Source of the DNA: Deltaproteobacteria bacterium
Lineage (GTDB): Bacteria; Desulfobacterota; JAJRXV01
Direction: 5' to 3'
Length of the DNA stretch: 47,805 nucleotides
NCBI GenBank assembly: GCA_024275075.1
Contig: JAJRZU010000012.1
Location: forward strand, 1-47,805
This document shows positions 34,665-43,057 of this stretch, piece after piece. Within the stretch, counting starts at the first letter, position 1, and each line of letters opens with the position of its first letter. The notes under the pieces are model-generated. The model was not told the origin of the DNA, did not search any database, and saw nothing but the letters and a program-made list of their open reading frames with translations. The translations under genes and the position numbers were made by a program.

Positions 34665-35183
34665 TTATTTGAACAGGTCTCTGACCTTTCTTATTAAAAG
34701 GTCTTTGTCCTTCTTAATGTTGTAGCCGCCCTTCTTGTAAACGATCACACCCGCTTTATCAACGATCAACATAGACGGCGTAAAGCTGAATCCGTATACC
34801 GGCGGTATGGAAAAATCAGGGTCTAAAAGGTATGTAACATCATATTGAAACTGCTTATCGTAATCACTGACAATATCCGCGCCGCGCATATCCACCAGGA
34901 CAACATACGTCATGAAATCCTCATATTGCGAACTAAGGTCGCTTAGCGTCCTCATCTCTTTCCGGCAGGCGCCACATGCGGTATTGGCGAATATTATCGC
35001 AGTGTACTTCGTTTTACCTTTTATGTTGTCGATGAAGCTGACATTCTTCATCGTCAGCCCCTCTTTTAAAATGAAATTGTCAACTAAATCACCTTCTTGA
35101 AGCTCACCGCCTCTTGAAAACGCTGATGGAATAAAAGATAAAACAAGCAAAGCAACACATGCACTTAGTATAACTTTTTTCAT
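34665..35183 (-). CDS. TlpA-like periplasmic thioredoxin
   Basis: 172 residues with a signal peptide (about 1-23). Redox motif CGAC at residues 70-73 in 'FANTACGACRKEM', cis-Pro in 'FSFTPSML'. It shares 'DYDKQF' and 'YLLDPDFSIP' with the 19231-19770 protein, so the two are paralogues. This copy stands alone behind its own promoter, 15 kb from the cytochrome genes. Ribosome site AGGAGGGG. A role in thiol reduction for cytochrome maturation or in oxidant defence is likely, but the substrate is unknown. Confidence 0.88.
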   Translation of the reverse strand: MKKVILSACVALLVLSFIPSAFSRGGELQEGDLVDNFILKEGLTMKNVSFIDNIKGKTKYTAIIFANTACGACRKEMRTLSDLSSQYEDFMTYVVLVDMRGADIVSDYDKQFQYDVTYLLDPDFSIPPVYGFSFTPSMLIVDKAGVIVYKKGGYNIKKDKDLLIRKVRDLFK

Positions 35184-35213
35184 ATCGCCCCTCCTGATTC
35201 CCCGTGTTCTCTA

Positions 35214-35242
35214 TTTATAAAACAAATGAAAACAAAAATCAA
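35214..35242 (-). promoter_or_regulatory. Promoter of the solitary TlpA-like gene
   Basis: On the - strand TTGATT (35237-35242) and TATAAA (35214-35219) are 17 bases apart, about 30 bases before the ribosome site. Confidence 0.6.
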
Positions 35243-35383
35243 CATTTTTTTCAAATCTGCATCGTTTTCACCCCGTGCTACGTTATCTACAGGGCTTACA
35301 GCGATGGCTTTTTAGAAAACAGGGGGGGCGCTATTTGGCAACAGCCCTATAATTTACTTGACAGGCAAGACATTATCTATTAG

Positions 35384-36859
35384 TTAGTCAAGCCCTTTTT
35401 TTGTCATTTCAACGGCGTTTAACATAGCCTTCGCTTTGCTGATCGTCTCATAATATTCTGTTTCTGGTACGGAGTCCGCAACGATACCGGCGCCGGCCTG
35501 GACATATACCTTCCCGTTCTTTATGAATATAGTCCGTATTGTTATGCACAAGTCCATATTGCCAGAGAAGCTGAAGTATCCGACGGAGCCCGCGTACGGC
35601 CCCCTCTTTGACGGCTCTAATTCATCGATTATCTGCATCGCTCTGATCTTCGGGGCGCCGGAAACCGTACCGGCGGGGAAGCATGCGCTCATGACGTCGA
35701 ACGCGTCAAGCCCCTCTTTCAGCCTGCCGACAACATTTGATACGATGTGCATTACGTGTGAGTAGCGTTCGATGATCATCAAATCGTCCACGTGTACGGA
35801 ACCGACTTCGCTGACGCGGCCGGCGTCGTTCCTGCCAAGGTCGACGAGCATGATGTGTTCCGCTCTCTCCTTCGGGTCTGCCAGAAGCTCCTTCTCGAGC
35901 GCGATGTCCTCCTCCTCCGTCGCGCCGCGCTTTCTTGTGCCCGCGATCGGCCTGAGCACGACCTTTCTGCCCTCAAGCCGCACCAGCACCTCTGGTGATG
36001 AGCCGACGATTATCGCGTCGTCGAATTTGAGGTAGAACATGTACGGCGACGGGTTGATGACGCGCAGTGACCGGTACAGGTCAAACGGGTCGATATCCGC
36101 GTCGATGGAGAACCGCTGAGAGAGCACCACCTGGAATATGTCGCCCGCTTTTATATATTCCTTGGCTTTATCGACGACTGCTTTATAATCTGCCATCGAA
36201 AAGTTTGACGCCATCTTAGATTCCGTCGTATCGGGCTTCGCGGGGGGGGTGACATACGGCTTCTTCAGCGATTTGACGAGGCTCTCTATCTTTTTTATGG
36301 CATCGTCATAAACGGCGTCAGGGTCATCGCCATCTTTTATGTGCGTGTTACAGACTATCTTGAGCGTCTGCGACACGTTATCGAATATGAGTATCGTATC
36401 GGTGATGACAAAGTACATGTCGTACATTTCAAGGTCATCGACGCCGGTGCCGGGTATATTCTCGAAGTACCGGATTATGTCGTAGCTGAAATAACCGACA
36501 GCGCCACCGAAGAACCTTGGCAGACCGGGACTCTTCGCGGGGTCGTAGCGTGACATTATCTTTTTTAGCTCAGCGGTTGGGTCGGCGCTCTCAAATTCCC
36601 TCACGTCGCCATTCTCGGTTATCGTGACCTTGTTGCCGCGCGCCTTGATTACGATCGACGCCTTGATGCCGATCATGCTGTAGCGCCCCCATTTTTCGCC
36701 GCCCTCGACGCTCTCTAACAAAAAGGAGTGGGTGGAGCCGGCAAGCTTCCTGAAAGCGGATACCGGTGTCTCCATATCCGCGAGTATCTCCTTGTATACC
36801 GGTATAAGGTTTGAGCTTTTACATTTCTCTTTAAATTCATCTATCTCTGGTGAGTACAT
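35384..36859 (-). CDS. trpE: Anthranilate synthase component I
   Basis: 491 residues, normal TrpE length. It converts chorismate to anthranilate with ammonia from TrpG. N-terminal Trp-feedback residues lie in 'SFLLESVEGGEKWGRYSM'. The catalytic half has 'GDIFQVVLSQRF', 'SPYMFYLKF', 'PIAGTRKRG', 'LVDLGRNDAGRVS' and 'FPAGTVSGAPKIRAMQI'. I chose the ATG at 36859, after the GGGGGGA ribosome site; an in-frame ATG at 36871 is possible but overlaps that site. No trpG or other trp gene follows before the end of this strand's block, so trpE is alone here. It is controlled by the attenuator upstream. Confidence 0.96.
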   Translation of the reverse strand: MYSPEIDEFKEKCKSSNLIPVYKEILADMETPVSAFRKLAGSTHSFLLESVEGGEKWGRYSMIGIKASIVIKARGNKVTITENGDVREFESADPTAELKKIMSRYDPAKSPGLPRFFGGAVGYFSYDIIRYFENIPGTGVDDLEMYDMYFVITDTILIFDNVSQTLKIVCNTHIKDGDDPDAVYDDAIKKIESLVKSLKKPYVTPPAKPDTTESKMASNFSMADYKAVVDKAKEYIKAGDIFQVVLSQRFSIDADIDPFDLYRSLRVINPSPYMFYLKFDDAIIVGSSPEVLVRLEGRKVVLRPIAGTRKRGATEEEDIALEKELLADPKERAEHIMLVDLGRNDAGRVSEVGSVHVDDLMIIERYSHVMHIVSNVVGRLKEGLDAFDVMSACFPAGTVSGAPKIRAMQIIDELEPSKRGPYAGSVGYFSFSGNMDLCITIRTIFIKNGKVYVQAGAGIVADSVPETEYYETISKAKAMLNAVEMTKKGLD

Positions 36860-36957
36860 GTTTCCCCCCAAAAAAGGTTAATCACTAAGTTTACTAAGTC
36901 TATTATTCTCCCTCCCTGGAAGGGTGAAGCGTCCAGATGCAAGCGCATGGCTTCTAT

Positions 36958-36991
36958 AAAAAAGCCATGAGCTTATTTACCCATGGCTTTT
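36958..36991 (-). terminator. Attenuator terminator upstream of trpE
   Basis: On the - strand arms AAAGCCATG and CATGGCTTT form a 9-bp stem with a 12-base loop, followed by a U-run (CATGGCTTTTTT). A further copy of AAGCCATG just downstream (near 36944-36951) can pair with the 3' arm instead. It lies between the leader peptide stop and trpE. Confidence 0.85.
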
Positions 36992-37011
36992 AGTTTGTTA
37001 TTATGAATCGG

Positions 37012-37107
37012 TTTCAGCCTGCATCTTGGCGCTCATATCATGCGGATATGTTAAGATGTGCGCCACCAAAGGTTCTTGAATTGTTTAGAATTAAAACAGG
37101 CTGAAAA
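37012..37107 (-). promoter_or_regulatory. Structured trp leader RNA
   Basis: Several pairings are possible: TTTCAGCCTG inside the leader peptide coding region with CAGGCTGAAA at its 3' edge, TGGCGC over the tandem Trp codons with GCGCCA, and a local CATATC/GATATG hairpin. A ribosome stalled on the Trp codons would open the TGGCGC pairing. This is the layout expected of ribosome-mediated attenuation; the exact antiterminator needs folding. Confidence 0.7.
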
Positions 37108-37110
37108 CAC
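37051..37110 (-). CDS. trpL: trp leader peptide with tandem Trp codons
   Basis: GTG at 37110, six bases after AGGGGG, opens a 19-residue peptide MFSACFNSKQFKNLWWRTS ending TAA at 37051. The two adjacent TGG codons sit four codons before the stop, as in classical trp leader peptides. Promoter, peptide, alternative stems, terminator and trpE follow in the right order. Confidence 0.8.
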   Translation of the reverse strand: MFSACFNSKQFKNLWWRTS

Positions 37111-37184
37111 TTTTTGCCCCCTATTATAAAATTCCACTTAAAAATTTGCCGCCAAATTAAAGGTTATGTTCCCTTAATTCGAGA

Positions 37185-37213
37185 TTATTATCACCAGAGT
37201 ACTGTTATGTCAA
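37185..37213 (-). promoter_or_regulatory. Promoter of the trp leader and trpE
   Basis: On the - strand TTGACA (37208-37213) and TAATAA (37185-37190) are exactly 17 bases apart, placing the start near 37178, about 70 bases before the leader peptide. A TATAAT at 37123-37128 lacks a fitting -35. Confidence 0.75.
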
Positions 37214-37220
37214 GAAAAAA

Positions 37221-38633
37221 TTAATCGGTACTGCCACCGGGTCCCGTTTTTACCAGGAACATATCCCAGCCGTTCGCGTCAAGGGACTTGGTGATGCCAA
37301 GCAGAATGTATCTGCCGTCAGAGGTCTGTTGTACGGAGAATCCCCAGTCAGCGCCATCCCCGCCGATGGTTTTGCTCCACTGTTCGTCACCTGCCGCGTC
37401 GGTTTTTACCAGGAACATATCCCAGTTCTTAGCGCCGAACGATGATGTGTACCCTAACAGGATATACCCGCCGTCAGAGGTTGCGGCCAGTGCGGAACCG
37501 GAATCGTTCTTGCTCCCGCCGAACGTTTTCCCCCACAATTTCTCGCCCTTTGCGTCGGTTTTTACCAGGTACATGTCTCTTAGCCCACTGCCAGAGGAGT
37601 ATGTATGCCCTAAGAGCATATACCCGCCGTCAGCCGCCTCAAGGACCGCGAATCCTTTATCGTTCTCGAATTCCCCAGTGACCTTTGACCATAATGTGTT
37701 GCCGCTCGCGTCCGTCTTCACCAAAAACATGTCAGGATTACCGTTGATATATTCCTCAGTATACCCTAACAGGATGTATCCGCCATCAGAGGTCTGCACG
37801 ACGGAATAGCCCGATTCATCCTCCATAGAGCCGAAAGTTTTGCTCCAGAGCTCTTTTCCGTTCGCGTCAGTTTTCACAAGGTACATATCCTGGCGCCCGG
37901 ATCCATAGGACATTGTAGTCCCCAGCAGGATAAACCCGCCATCAGAGGTTTTTTGAAGGGATCTGCCGGCGTCGTAATTGTTTCCACCGAAAGTTTTGCT
38001 CCAGAGCTCCTTCCCTTTCTTGTCCGTTTTGATGAGGTACATGTCACAGTTACCGGCGCCGAAAGACCATGTTTTCCCTAACAGTATGTATCCGCCGTCA
38101 GAGGTCTGCGCGACGGAGTAGCCCACTTCATCTTCTAAGCTGCCGTAAGTCTTGCTCCAGAGCTCGGTGCCGTTCCCGTTCGTCTTCACGAGGTACATGT
38201 CACAGCTGCCGGTTCTAAAGGAGCATGTTTTCCCTAACAGTATGTATCCGCCGTCAGAGGTCTGCGCGACGGAGTAACCATTTTCATCGGAGATGCCACC
38301 GTAAACGGCTTCAAAAGAGCTGATCAACTTATCATACCCGTCACAGTCCTGGTCTACGCCATCATTCGGGAGCTCCTTCATAGAGGGGTTGATGTATTCA
38401 TCGGTGTCATCACAGTCATAGTTATTGTCGACGTATCCCGCGGGCGCCAAAAAGCCTTTGAATTCAGCATTCGGGTCGCCATACCCGTCTTTGTCCGCGT
38501 CTTTATAGAACTTGTCTTTTACTATCTTTCGTCTTGGGAGGATCGGTTCTACATGTTTCAGGCATCCAACGAATGAAAAGAGAATCATGGTGAGAACAGC
38601 GGCTGCAATTATCTTTTTTATGGTATAAAACAC
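37221..38633 (-). CDS. Lipoprotein with MopE-type metal motif and seven propeller-like repeats
   Basis: About 470 residues with a lipoprotein signal (lipobox FVGC). I chose GTG at 38633, preceded by GGGGAGGGGG; the longer frame from 38753 would start inside promoter sequence. Residues about 40-90 carry a MopE/calcium-type motif 'DADKDGYGDP', 'YDCDDTDEYINPSMKELPND' and 'GVDQDCDGYD'. Seven repeats of about 53 residues follow, each with 'SVAQTSDGGYILLG' and 'DMYLVKTDANGKELWSKTFG', which should form a seven-bladed beta-propeller. The surface lipoprotein probably binds metal; its partner is unknown. Confidence 0.88.
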   Translation of the reverse strand: MFYTIKKIIAAAVLTMILFSFVGCLKHVEPILPRRKIVKDKFYKDADKDGYGDPNAEFKGFLAPAGYVDNNYDCDDTDEYINPSMKELPNDGVDQDCDGYDKLISSFEAVYGGISDENGYSVAQTSDGGYILLGKTCSFRTGSCDMYLVKTNGNGTELWSKTYGSLEDEVGYSVAQTSDGGYILLGKTWSFGAGNCDMYLIKTDKKGKELWSKTFGGNNYDAGRSLQKTSDGGFILLGTTMSYGSGRQDMYLVKTDANGKELWSKTFGSMEDESGYSVVQTSDGGYILLGYTEEYINGNPDMFLVKTDASGNTLWSKVTGEFENDKGFAVLEAADGGYMLLGHTYSSGSGLRDMYLVKTDAKGEKLWGKTFGGSKNDSGSALAATSDGGYILLGYTSSFGAKNWDMFLVKTDAAGDEQWSKTIGGDGADWGFSVQQTSDGRYILLGITKSLDANGWDMFLVKTGPGGSTD

Positions 38634-38665
38634 GAGCCCCCTCCCCTTACAGATATTTGCGGTGT

Positions 38666-38693
38666 ATAATACTCTGATTAGTTTATATGTCAA
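38666..38693 (-). promoter_or_regulatory. Promoter of the MopE/propeller lipoprotein gene
   Basis: On the - strand TTGACA (38688-38693) and TATTAT (38666-38671) are 16 bases apart, about 30 bases before the GTG start. Confidence 0.75.
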
Positions 38694-38733
38694 TAAAAAA
38701 AACATCTTCGGTATACTTATGTCGGCGTCAAAT

Positions 38734-38880
38734 GGGCATGTTGCCCAATGCAATAAAGGGAATTTGTACTGTAAAGAAATTCCCCCTTCCCCCCTGTTGT
38801 CCCCGCCCCCTTTTTTTCAATAACTTACAAGCGTTACTTTTTTTGAAACAGAGCTGTTTTTCTATCGCGATTTGCTTAAG
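38734..38880. repeat. Intergenic repeat, copy B
   Basis: It matches copy A (27573-27720) in GGGCATGTTGCCCAATGC, AATTTGTACTGTAAAGAAAT and TCAATAACTTACAAGCGTTA, in the same order and spacing. It lies about 40 bases upstream of the - strand lipoprotein promoter and just before the + strand promoter at 38894. Confidence 0.8.
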
Positions 38881-38893
38881 TCCCCAAATAGGC

Positions 38894-38921
38894 TTGACTT
38901 TTGTTGCTGATTAGATATATA
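38894..38921 (+). promoter_or_regulatory. Possible promoter of the YfhO-led operon
   Basis: TTGACT (38894-38899) and TATATA (38916-38921) are 16 bases apart, leaving a leader of about 75 bases before the first start codon. Confidence 0.5.
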
Positions 38922-39003
38922 TTCCCATGTGAGTCAGATTATGGGTAAATGTGGTAGGGCGAGCAGGTAAGAATTCAATACATCCTTTTAAAAGACATTA
39001 TAT

Positions 39004-41502
39004 ATGCTTATCATGAAAAAAATCATCCCTTTTATATTATTGACGATAATCTGTTTATTTATGCTAAACGCGAACCCGTTTGACAAAGAGACTGTCGCGC
39101 CGATGGATCTGTTGTCAAAGTATCCGGGCTGGGCTTCGACGCCGGTGAAAGCGCCGAACATCCACCCTGAAAGAAGCGATGTGGTGGATTATAAGCTCCC
39201 GAACTGGATCTATGTGAAGAACCGGATACGCGGCGGGGAGTTCCCGACGTGGAACTACGTTCACTCAGGCGGAACTCCCGGCGCCCAGCTCTTCACAAGC
39301 TCGATCTTCACACCGGCATTTATGGCGTTTCTCGCCGTCAGGGACAACGCCACCGGCTTTTATTTCGCATCTTTAGTAAACATCATTATATGCAGTTTTG
39401 GCATGTTCCTGTTCATCAGCGCCATTACCAAAGGGAATATTTACGCGTCTCTTTTCGGTGCGGTGGTGTTCACATTCTGCGGCTTTAACAGCGCGTGGTT
39501 TTTCTGGCACCATGTGAACACCTCCATCTGGATACCGTGGCTACTGTTCGCCGCAGTGCAATACCTGAAGAGCGAGCGAAGCGAGTACCTGGTATTAGTG
39601 ACCTTTTCATCGCTTATGATGATATTCGGCGGCTTCCCGAGCGTCGCGGTGTATGGGTACATCTCTTTCAGCCTGCTTGTCGTCGTTTACAATATAAAAA
39701 ATTACGAGAGCCCGAAGAAGTTTATCATAAAGAGCGTCCTGCCGTTTATTTTCGTAGGCTTCTCTTTCCTTATCGCGCTCTTTTCACTATACCCGCTGCT
39801 CGAATCCTTCAAGGTGACAGGATATTTTGGTAAGAGGCATGGCGGGACGAACTACAAGCTAAAGGATTTTATATTACTGTATAAACCTTATAAATTTGGG
39901 ATACCAAGAGTCGAGAAGACATTATATGTCGGCAGGATACCGCTCTTTCTGTCAGTTATCGGCGCATATATATATCTATTCGTAAAGAGAAGCTCCTACC
40001 TCTTGTTCGGGCTTTGGCTTCTGCTCATCTCCACTGTAATAACTTTCGGGCTTATCCACTACGATCTAATCAGGATGATACCGACTTTTAACAAGAACCC
40101 GTGGAACAGGATGAACGTGATCCTCTCGTTATCCATCGCGATAATCTCTTCTTACGCGATTTACCACCTTTCTAAGAAGATGAAGAAGATAGGTAAGAAC
40201 GCTTATATCGCCGCGGTTTTAGTTTTCGACGCGCTTTTCGCGTACCAGATACTTGACCAGAAAAGATTGTTCAACAGCTTTAACAATGCCGTCCCGAATG
40301 AATCATTCTACCCGGATACACCATCAATAGAGTACGCGCGCAAGAACATCTTACCGATGCAAAGCGTACTCGCGGACAGCTCTTATATCATCTCTGGCAC
40401 CTTAGGCGCTTATGACCTGCCCGAATGGTTTGCTCACGGCATAAAGTCCGACAAGGATAAGCAGACGCTTGCAAGGATAGTTGATGACCCGTTTAAGAGC
40501 CCGACCGCCGCGGCCTTTACCGGTGATAAAATACAGTTTGAGAGTAATCTTATAAACCTGTTAGGGATAAAGTATATTCTATGCAACAGCAATTCCATTA
40601 AAGAGAACCTGTTTGTCAGCTACGATAAGGCGGATAAGCAGGTGCCGGCGCCGCCGCTGCCGCAAAACAGCCTGACACAGGTCATAAGGTTAGAGAAGGA
40701 TATTACGGCCTCTGGCGCCGCACTGTTACTGGCCACTTACTTCGAGCCTTCTGCGCCGGACGATGTGCTCCTGACGTTATCTGAAAATGGTAACGCCATG
40801 TCTAAGGTGAAAGTTGACAAAGAGGCCGTTCGGGATAACCGCTGGGTCTACTTTGATTTTGGCGAGGAGCTGGCGCTTGTTTCCGGGGTGGAATACAGCA
40901 TCGCCGTAGAGCTGGGTGATTATACCGGTGATAAGCGCCTCACCGTATGGGCTTCTGAGCAAAAGAAAGCTGGCGATAATTATCTTATCGTAAATGGCAA
41001 GCCGTCAAATTTGACATTCAGGATGAAATTGTATGGAAATAATTTGAATATAAATGATATATATAATATAAAGGGTTTAGAGCGCGGTATCACTTTGTTG
41101 GAGAATAAGGTAATAAAAGGCGGGGCGTACTTCATCGGCGCTTTAGACGAGAATATAAGCCCTGACTATAGTGAAGTCGCGCTGGTAGACTTCAGGAACA
41201 ATGAAGTGACCATCGATTATACCGGAGCCAGGAGCGGCTGGGTGGTGCTACCGGTCAGGAGCTACCCGGGCTGGAACGCGTATCTGGATGGCGCGAAGGT
41301 GGAGCCGTCACTATTTTTAGAGATGCTGCCGGCAATCAAAGTGGACAGACCGGGCAAAATAGTCTATAAGTATGAACCGAAGATGCTGTACCTGACAGCG
41401 CTTGTAAGCCTTGTCTCTTTAGTTATATTTATTTTAGTTTCAATAATGATGTTCATGACGAGGAAAGATGAAACTGATAATACAGATACCGTGCTACAAT
41501 GA
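39004..41502 (+). CDS. YfhO-family polytopic membrane protein
   Basis: 832 residues with about 12 membrane segments in the first 410 residues, then a long periplasmic domain (about 420-800) and a last membrane helix (about 798-820). Family features are 'GGEFPTWNYVHSGGTPGAQL' in the first outer loop, 'WFFWHHVNTSIWIPWL', and a C-terminal beta domain with 'VVLPVRSYPGWNAYLDGAKV'. YfhO proteins are GT-C-like membrane enzymes thought to transfer sugars from lipid carriers, as in teichoic acid glycosylation in Firmicutes. It overlaps the next gene by 35 bases. A second in-frame ATG lies at 39013 and neither start has a clear ribosome site. Confidence 0.85.
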   Translation: MLIMKKIIPFILLTIICLFMLNANPFDKETVAPMDLLSKYPGWASTPVKAPNIHPERSDVVDYKLPNWIYVKNRIRGGEFPTWNYVHSGGTPGAQLFTSSIFTPAFMAFLAVRDNATGFYFASLVNIIICSFGMFLFISAITKGNIYASLFGAVVFTFCGFNSAWFFWHHVNTSIWIPWLLFAAVQYLKSERSEYLVLVTFSSLMMIFGGFPSVAVYGYISFSLLVVVYNIKNYESPKKFIIKSVLPFIFVGFSFLIALFSLYPLLESFKVTGYFGKRHGGTNYKLKDFILLYKPYKFGIPRVEKTLYVGRIPLFLSVIGAYIYLFVKRSSYLLFGLWLLLISTVITFGLIHYDLIRMIPTFNKNPWNRMNVILSLSIAIISSYAIYHLSKKMKKIGKNAYIAAVLVFDALFAYQILDQKRLFNSFNNAVPNESFYPDTPSIEYARKNILPMQSVLADSSYIISGTLGAYDLPEWFAHGIKSDKDKQTLARIVDDPFKSPTAAAFTGDKIQFESNLINLLGIKYILCNSNSIKENLFVSYDKADKQVPAPPLPQNSLTQVIRLEKDITASGAALLLATYFEPSAPDDVLLTLSENGNAMSKVKVDKEAVRDNRWVYFDFGEELALVSGVEYSIAVELGDYTGDKRLTVWASEQKKAGDNYLIVNGKPSNLTFRMKLYGNNLNINDIYNIKGLERGITLLENKVIKGGAYFIGALDENISPDYSEVALVDFRNNEVTIDYTGARSGWVVLPVRSYPGWNAYLDGAKVEPSLFLEMLPAIKVDRPGKIVYKYEPKMLYLTALVSLVSLVIFILVSIMMFMTRKDETDNTDTVLQ

Positions 41503-42430
41503 GGAGAAGACGCTGGCGATCGCCTTAAAGGAGCTCCCGAAAAATGTAAAGGGCTTTGACGAGGTGCAGTGGCTTATCATAAATGACGGCAGCGTCGATG
41601 ACACGGCGAAGGTAGCCAAAAAATGCGGAGTGAAGCACATCATAAATTTTACGAAGAACCAGGGGCTCGCCAGGGCGTTCATCGCCGGGCTGAATGAGTG
41701 CGTAAGGCTCGGGGCGGACGTTATCGTCAATACGGACGCAGACAACCAGTACAGCGCGAAGGATATACCACGGCTCGTCAAACCGATACTTGACAAGAAG
41801 GCGGATATCGTTATCGGCGCCAGACCTATCAGCAATATCCGGCACTTCTCGATAATGAAGAAGATCCTGCAAAAGCTCGGGAGCTGGGTCGTCAGGAGAG
41901 CGAGCAATACGGACATCCCTGACGCGCCGAGCGGGTTTCGGGCGATGAGCCGTGACGCGGCGATGCAGCTTAATGTGTTTAACGAGTATACGTATACGCT
42001 TGAGACGATCATCCAGGCGGGGCAAAAAGGGATGGCGATAACATCCATCGATATCAGCGTGAACGAGGACTTGAGACCCTCGCGGCTGGTGAAGAGCATC
42101 CCCGGCTACATCAAAAAATCCGTCGGTACGATCGTAAGGATATTCGCCGTTTACAAACCCTTCCGGTTCTTCATCTCCATCGGGGCGGTACTCTTCCTCG
42201 CCGGCTTCGCTATCGGGCTGAGGTTCTTGTATTTTTACTTCACCAGTGACGGCACCGGGCATATCCAGTCACTGATCCTCGCGGGGCTTTTGATGGGTAT
42301 CGGGTTCCAGACCGGCCTCATCGCGTTCATGGCTTACCTGCTCGCGGTGAACCGCCGCCTGTTAGAGGACATAAAGACACTGAGTATGAAGGAGCGTAAC
42401 GCGCACGGGTCTTATGGCAAAGATAATTGA
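41468..42430 (+). CDS. Family 2 glycosyltransferase with C-terminal membrane helices
   Basis: 320 residues. The catalytic domain (about 1-215) has 'IIQIPCYNEEKTLAIAL', 'LIINDGSVDDT', the metal-binding 'VNTDADNQY' and 'IVIGARPISN'. Two membrane helices (about 235-260 and 268-295) give a DPM/GtrB-like layout, so it probably builds polyprenyl-phosphate sugars at the inner membrane face. It starts inside the preceding gene, with AGGAAAG as ribosome site, and overlaps the methyltransferase gene by 17 bases. It could supply the lipid-linked sugar used by the YfhO protein. Confidence 0.9.
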   Translation: MKLIIQIPCYNEEKTLAIALKELPKNVKGFDEVQWLIINDGSVDDTAKVAKKCGVKHIINFTKNQGLARAFIAGLNECVRLGADVIVNTDADNQYSAKDIPRLVKPILDKKADIVIGARPISNIRHFSIMKKILQKLGSWVVRRASNTDIPDAPSGFRAMSRDAAMQLNVFNEYTYTLETIIQAGQKGMAITSIDISVNEDLRPSRLVKSIPGYIKKSVGTIVRIFAVYKPFRFFISIGAVLFLAGFAIGLRFLYFYFTSDGTGHIQSLILAGLLMGIGFQTGLIAFMAYLLAVNRRLLEDIKTLSMKERNAHGSYGKDN

Positions 42431-43052
42431 GGACGGCATACCAGCGGGTAACTGGTATGACAAATATAACACGAAGAACCCGATCGCCAGGATGCTGATG
42501 AGCAATTTCCTGAAGAGCGTCGGGGCGCTTCTGGTGAAAAGAGCCGGTGATATAGATTCCATCTGCGAGATAGGGTGCGGTGAGGGTATGTTGTCGCGCT
42601 ACCTGTATGGTCTTGGTATTACAAAGAATATGCGGGCGTTTGATTTTTCGGTGAATGTAATAAACATCGCGAAGAGCGCAGGCAGGGATTGTGCGATAAA
42701 TTTTTACCAGAAGAGCATCTATGACGCGGGTGACGAAGAGCGTTCAGACCTTATCGTCTGCTGCGAGGTGTTAGAGCACTTAGAGCACGTTGAAAAGGCC
42801 TTGGAGATGATCCAGCGGGTGACGAAAAAGTACTGCCTGCTAAGCGTACCAAGCGAACCTGTCTGGCGGGCGCTGAACATCGCGCGGGGTAAGTACCTGA
42901 AAGACCTTGGCAACACCCCTGGTCACATCAACCACTGGAGTTATAAGGCGTTTACAATACTTGTTGCGGATTATTTCGATGTCATAGAGATGAAGAGACC
43001 TCTGCCATGGACGATGGTGCTCGCTAAACGTAAAGATAACCATCTGAAATAA
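42414..43052 (+). CDS. Class I SAM-dependent methyltransferase
   Basis: 212 residues. SAM-binding motif I is 'SICEIGCGEGMLSRYL', the acidic loop is near 'MRAFDFSVNVIN', and motif IV is 'DLIVCCEVLEHLEHVEKAL'. No membrane segment is present. The operon context points to methylation of a sugar or lipid carrier intermediate; the acceptor cannot be told from sequence. Confidence 0.88.
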   Translation: MAKIIEDGIPAGNWYDKYNTKNPIARMLMSNFLKSVGALLVKRAGDIDSICEIGCGEGMLSRYLYGLGITKNMRAFDFSVNVINIAKSAGRDCAINFYQKSIYDAGDEERSDLIVCCEVLEHLEHVEKALEMIQRVTKKYCLLSVPSEPVWRALNIARGKYLKDLGNTPGHINHWSYKAFTILVADYFDVIEMKRPLPWTMVLAKRKDNHLK

Positions 43053-43057
43053 CTTTT

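Noticed and set aside
37123-37128. TATAAT as the trpE promoter -10
   Set aside because: There is no fitting -35 at 16-18 bases, and it would remove the leader peptide ribosome site. The TTGACA/TAATAA pair further upstream fits better.
38634-38753. Extended N-terminus of the MopE/propeller lipoprotein from 38753
   Set aside because: The extra residues run through the TTGACA/TATTAT promoter and precede a normal lipoprotein signal; GTG at 38633 with GGGGAGGGGG is the better start.
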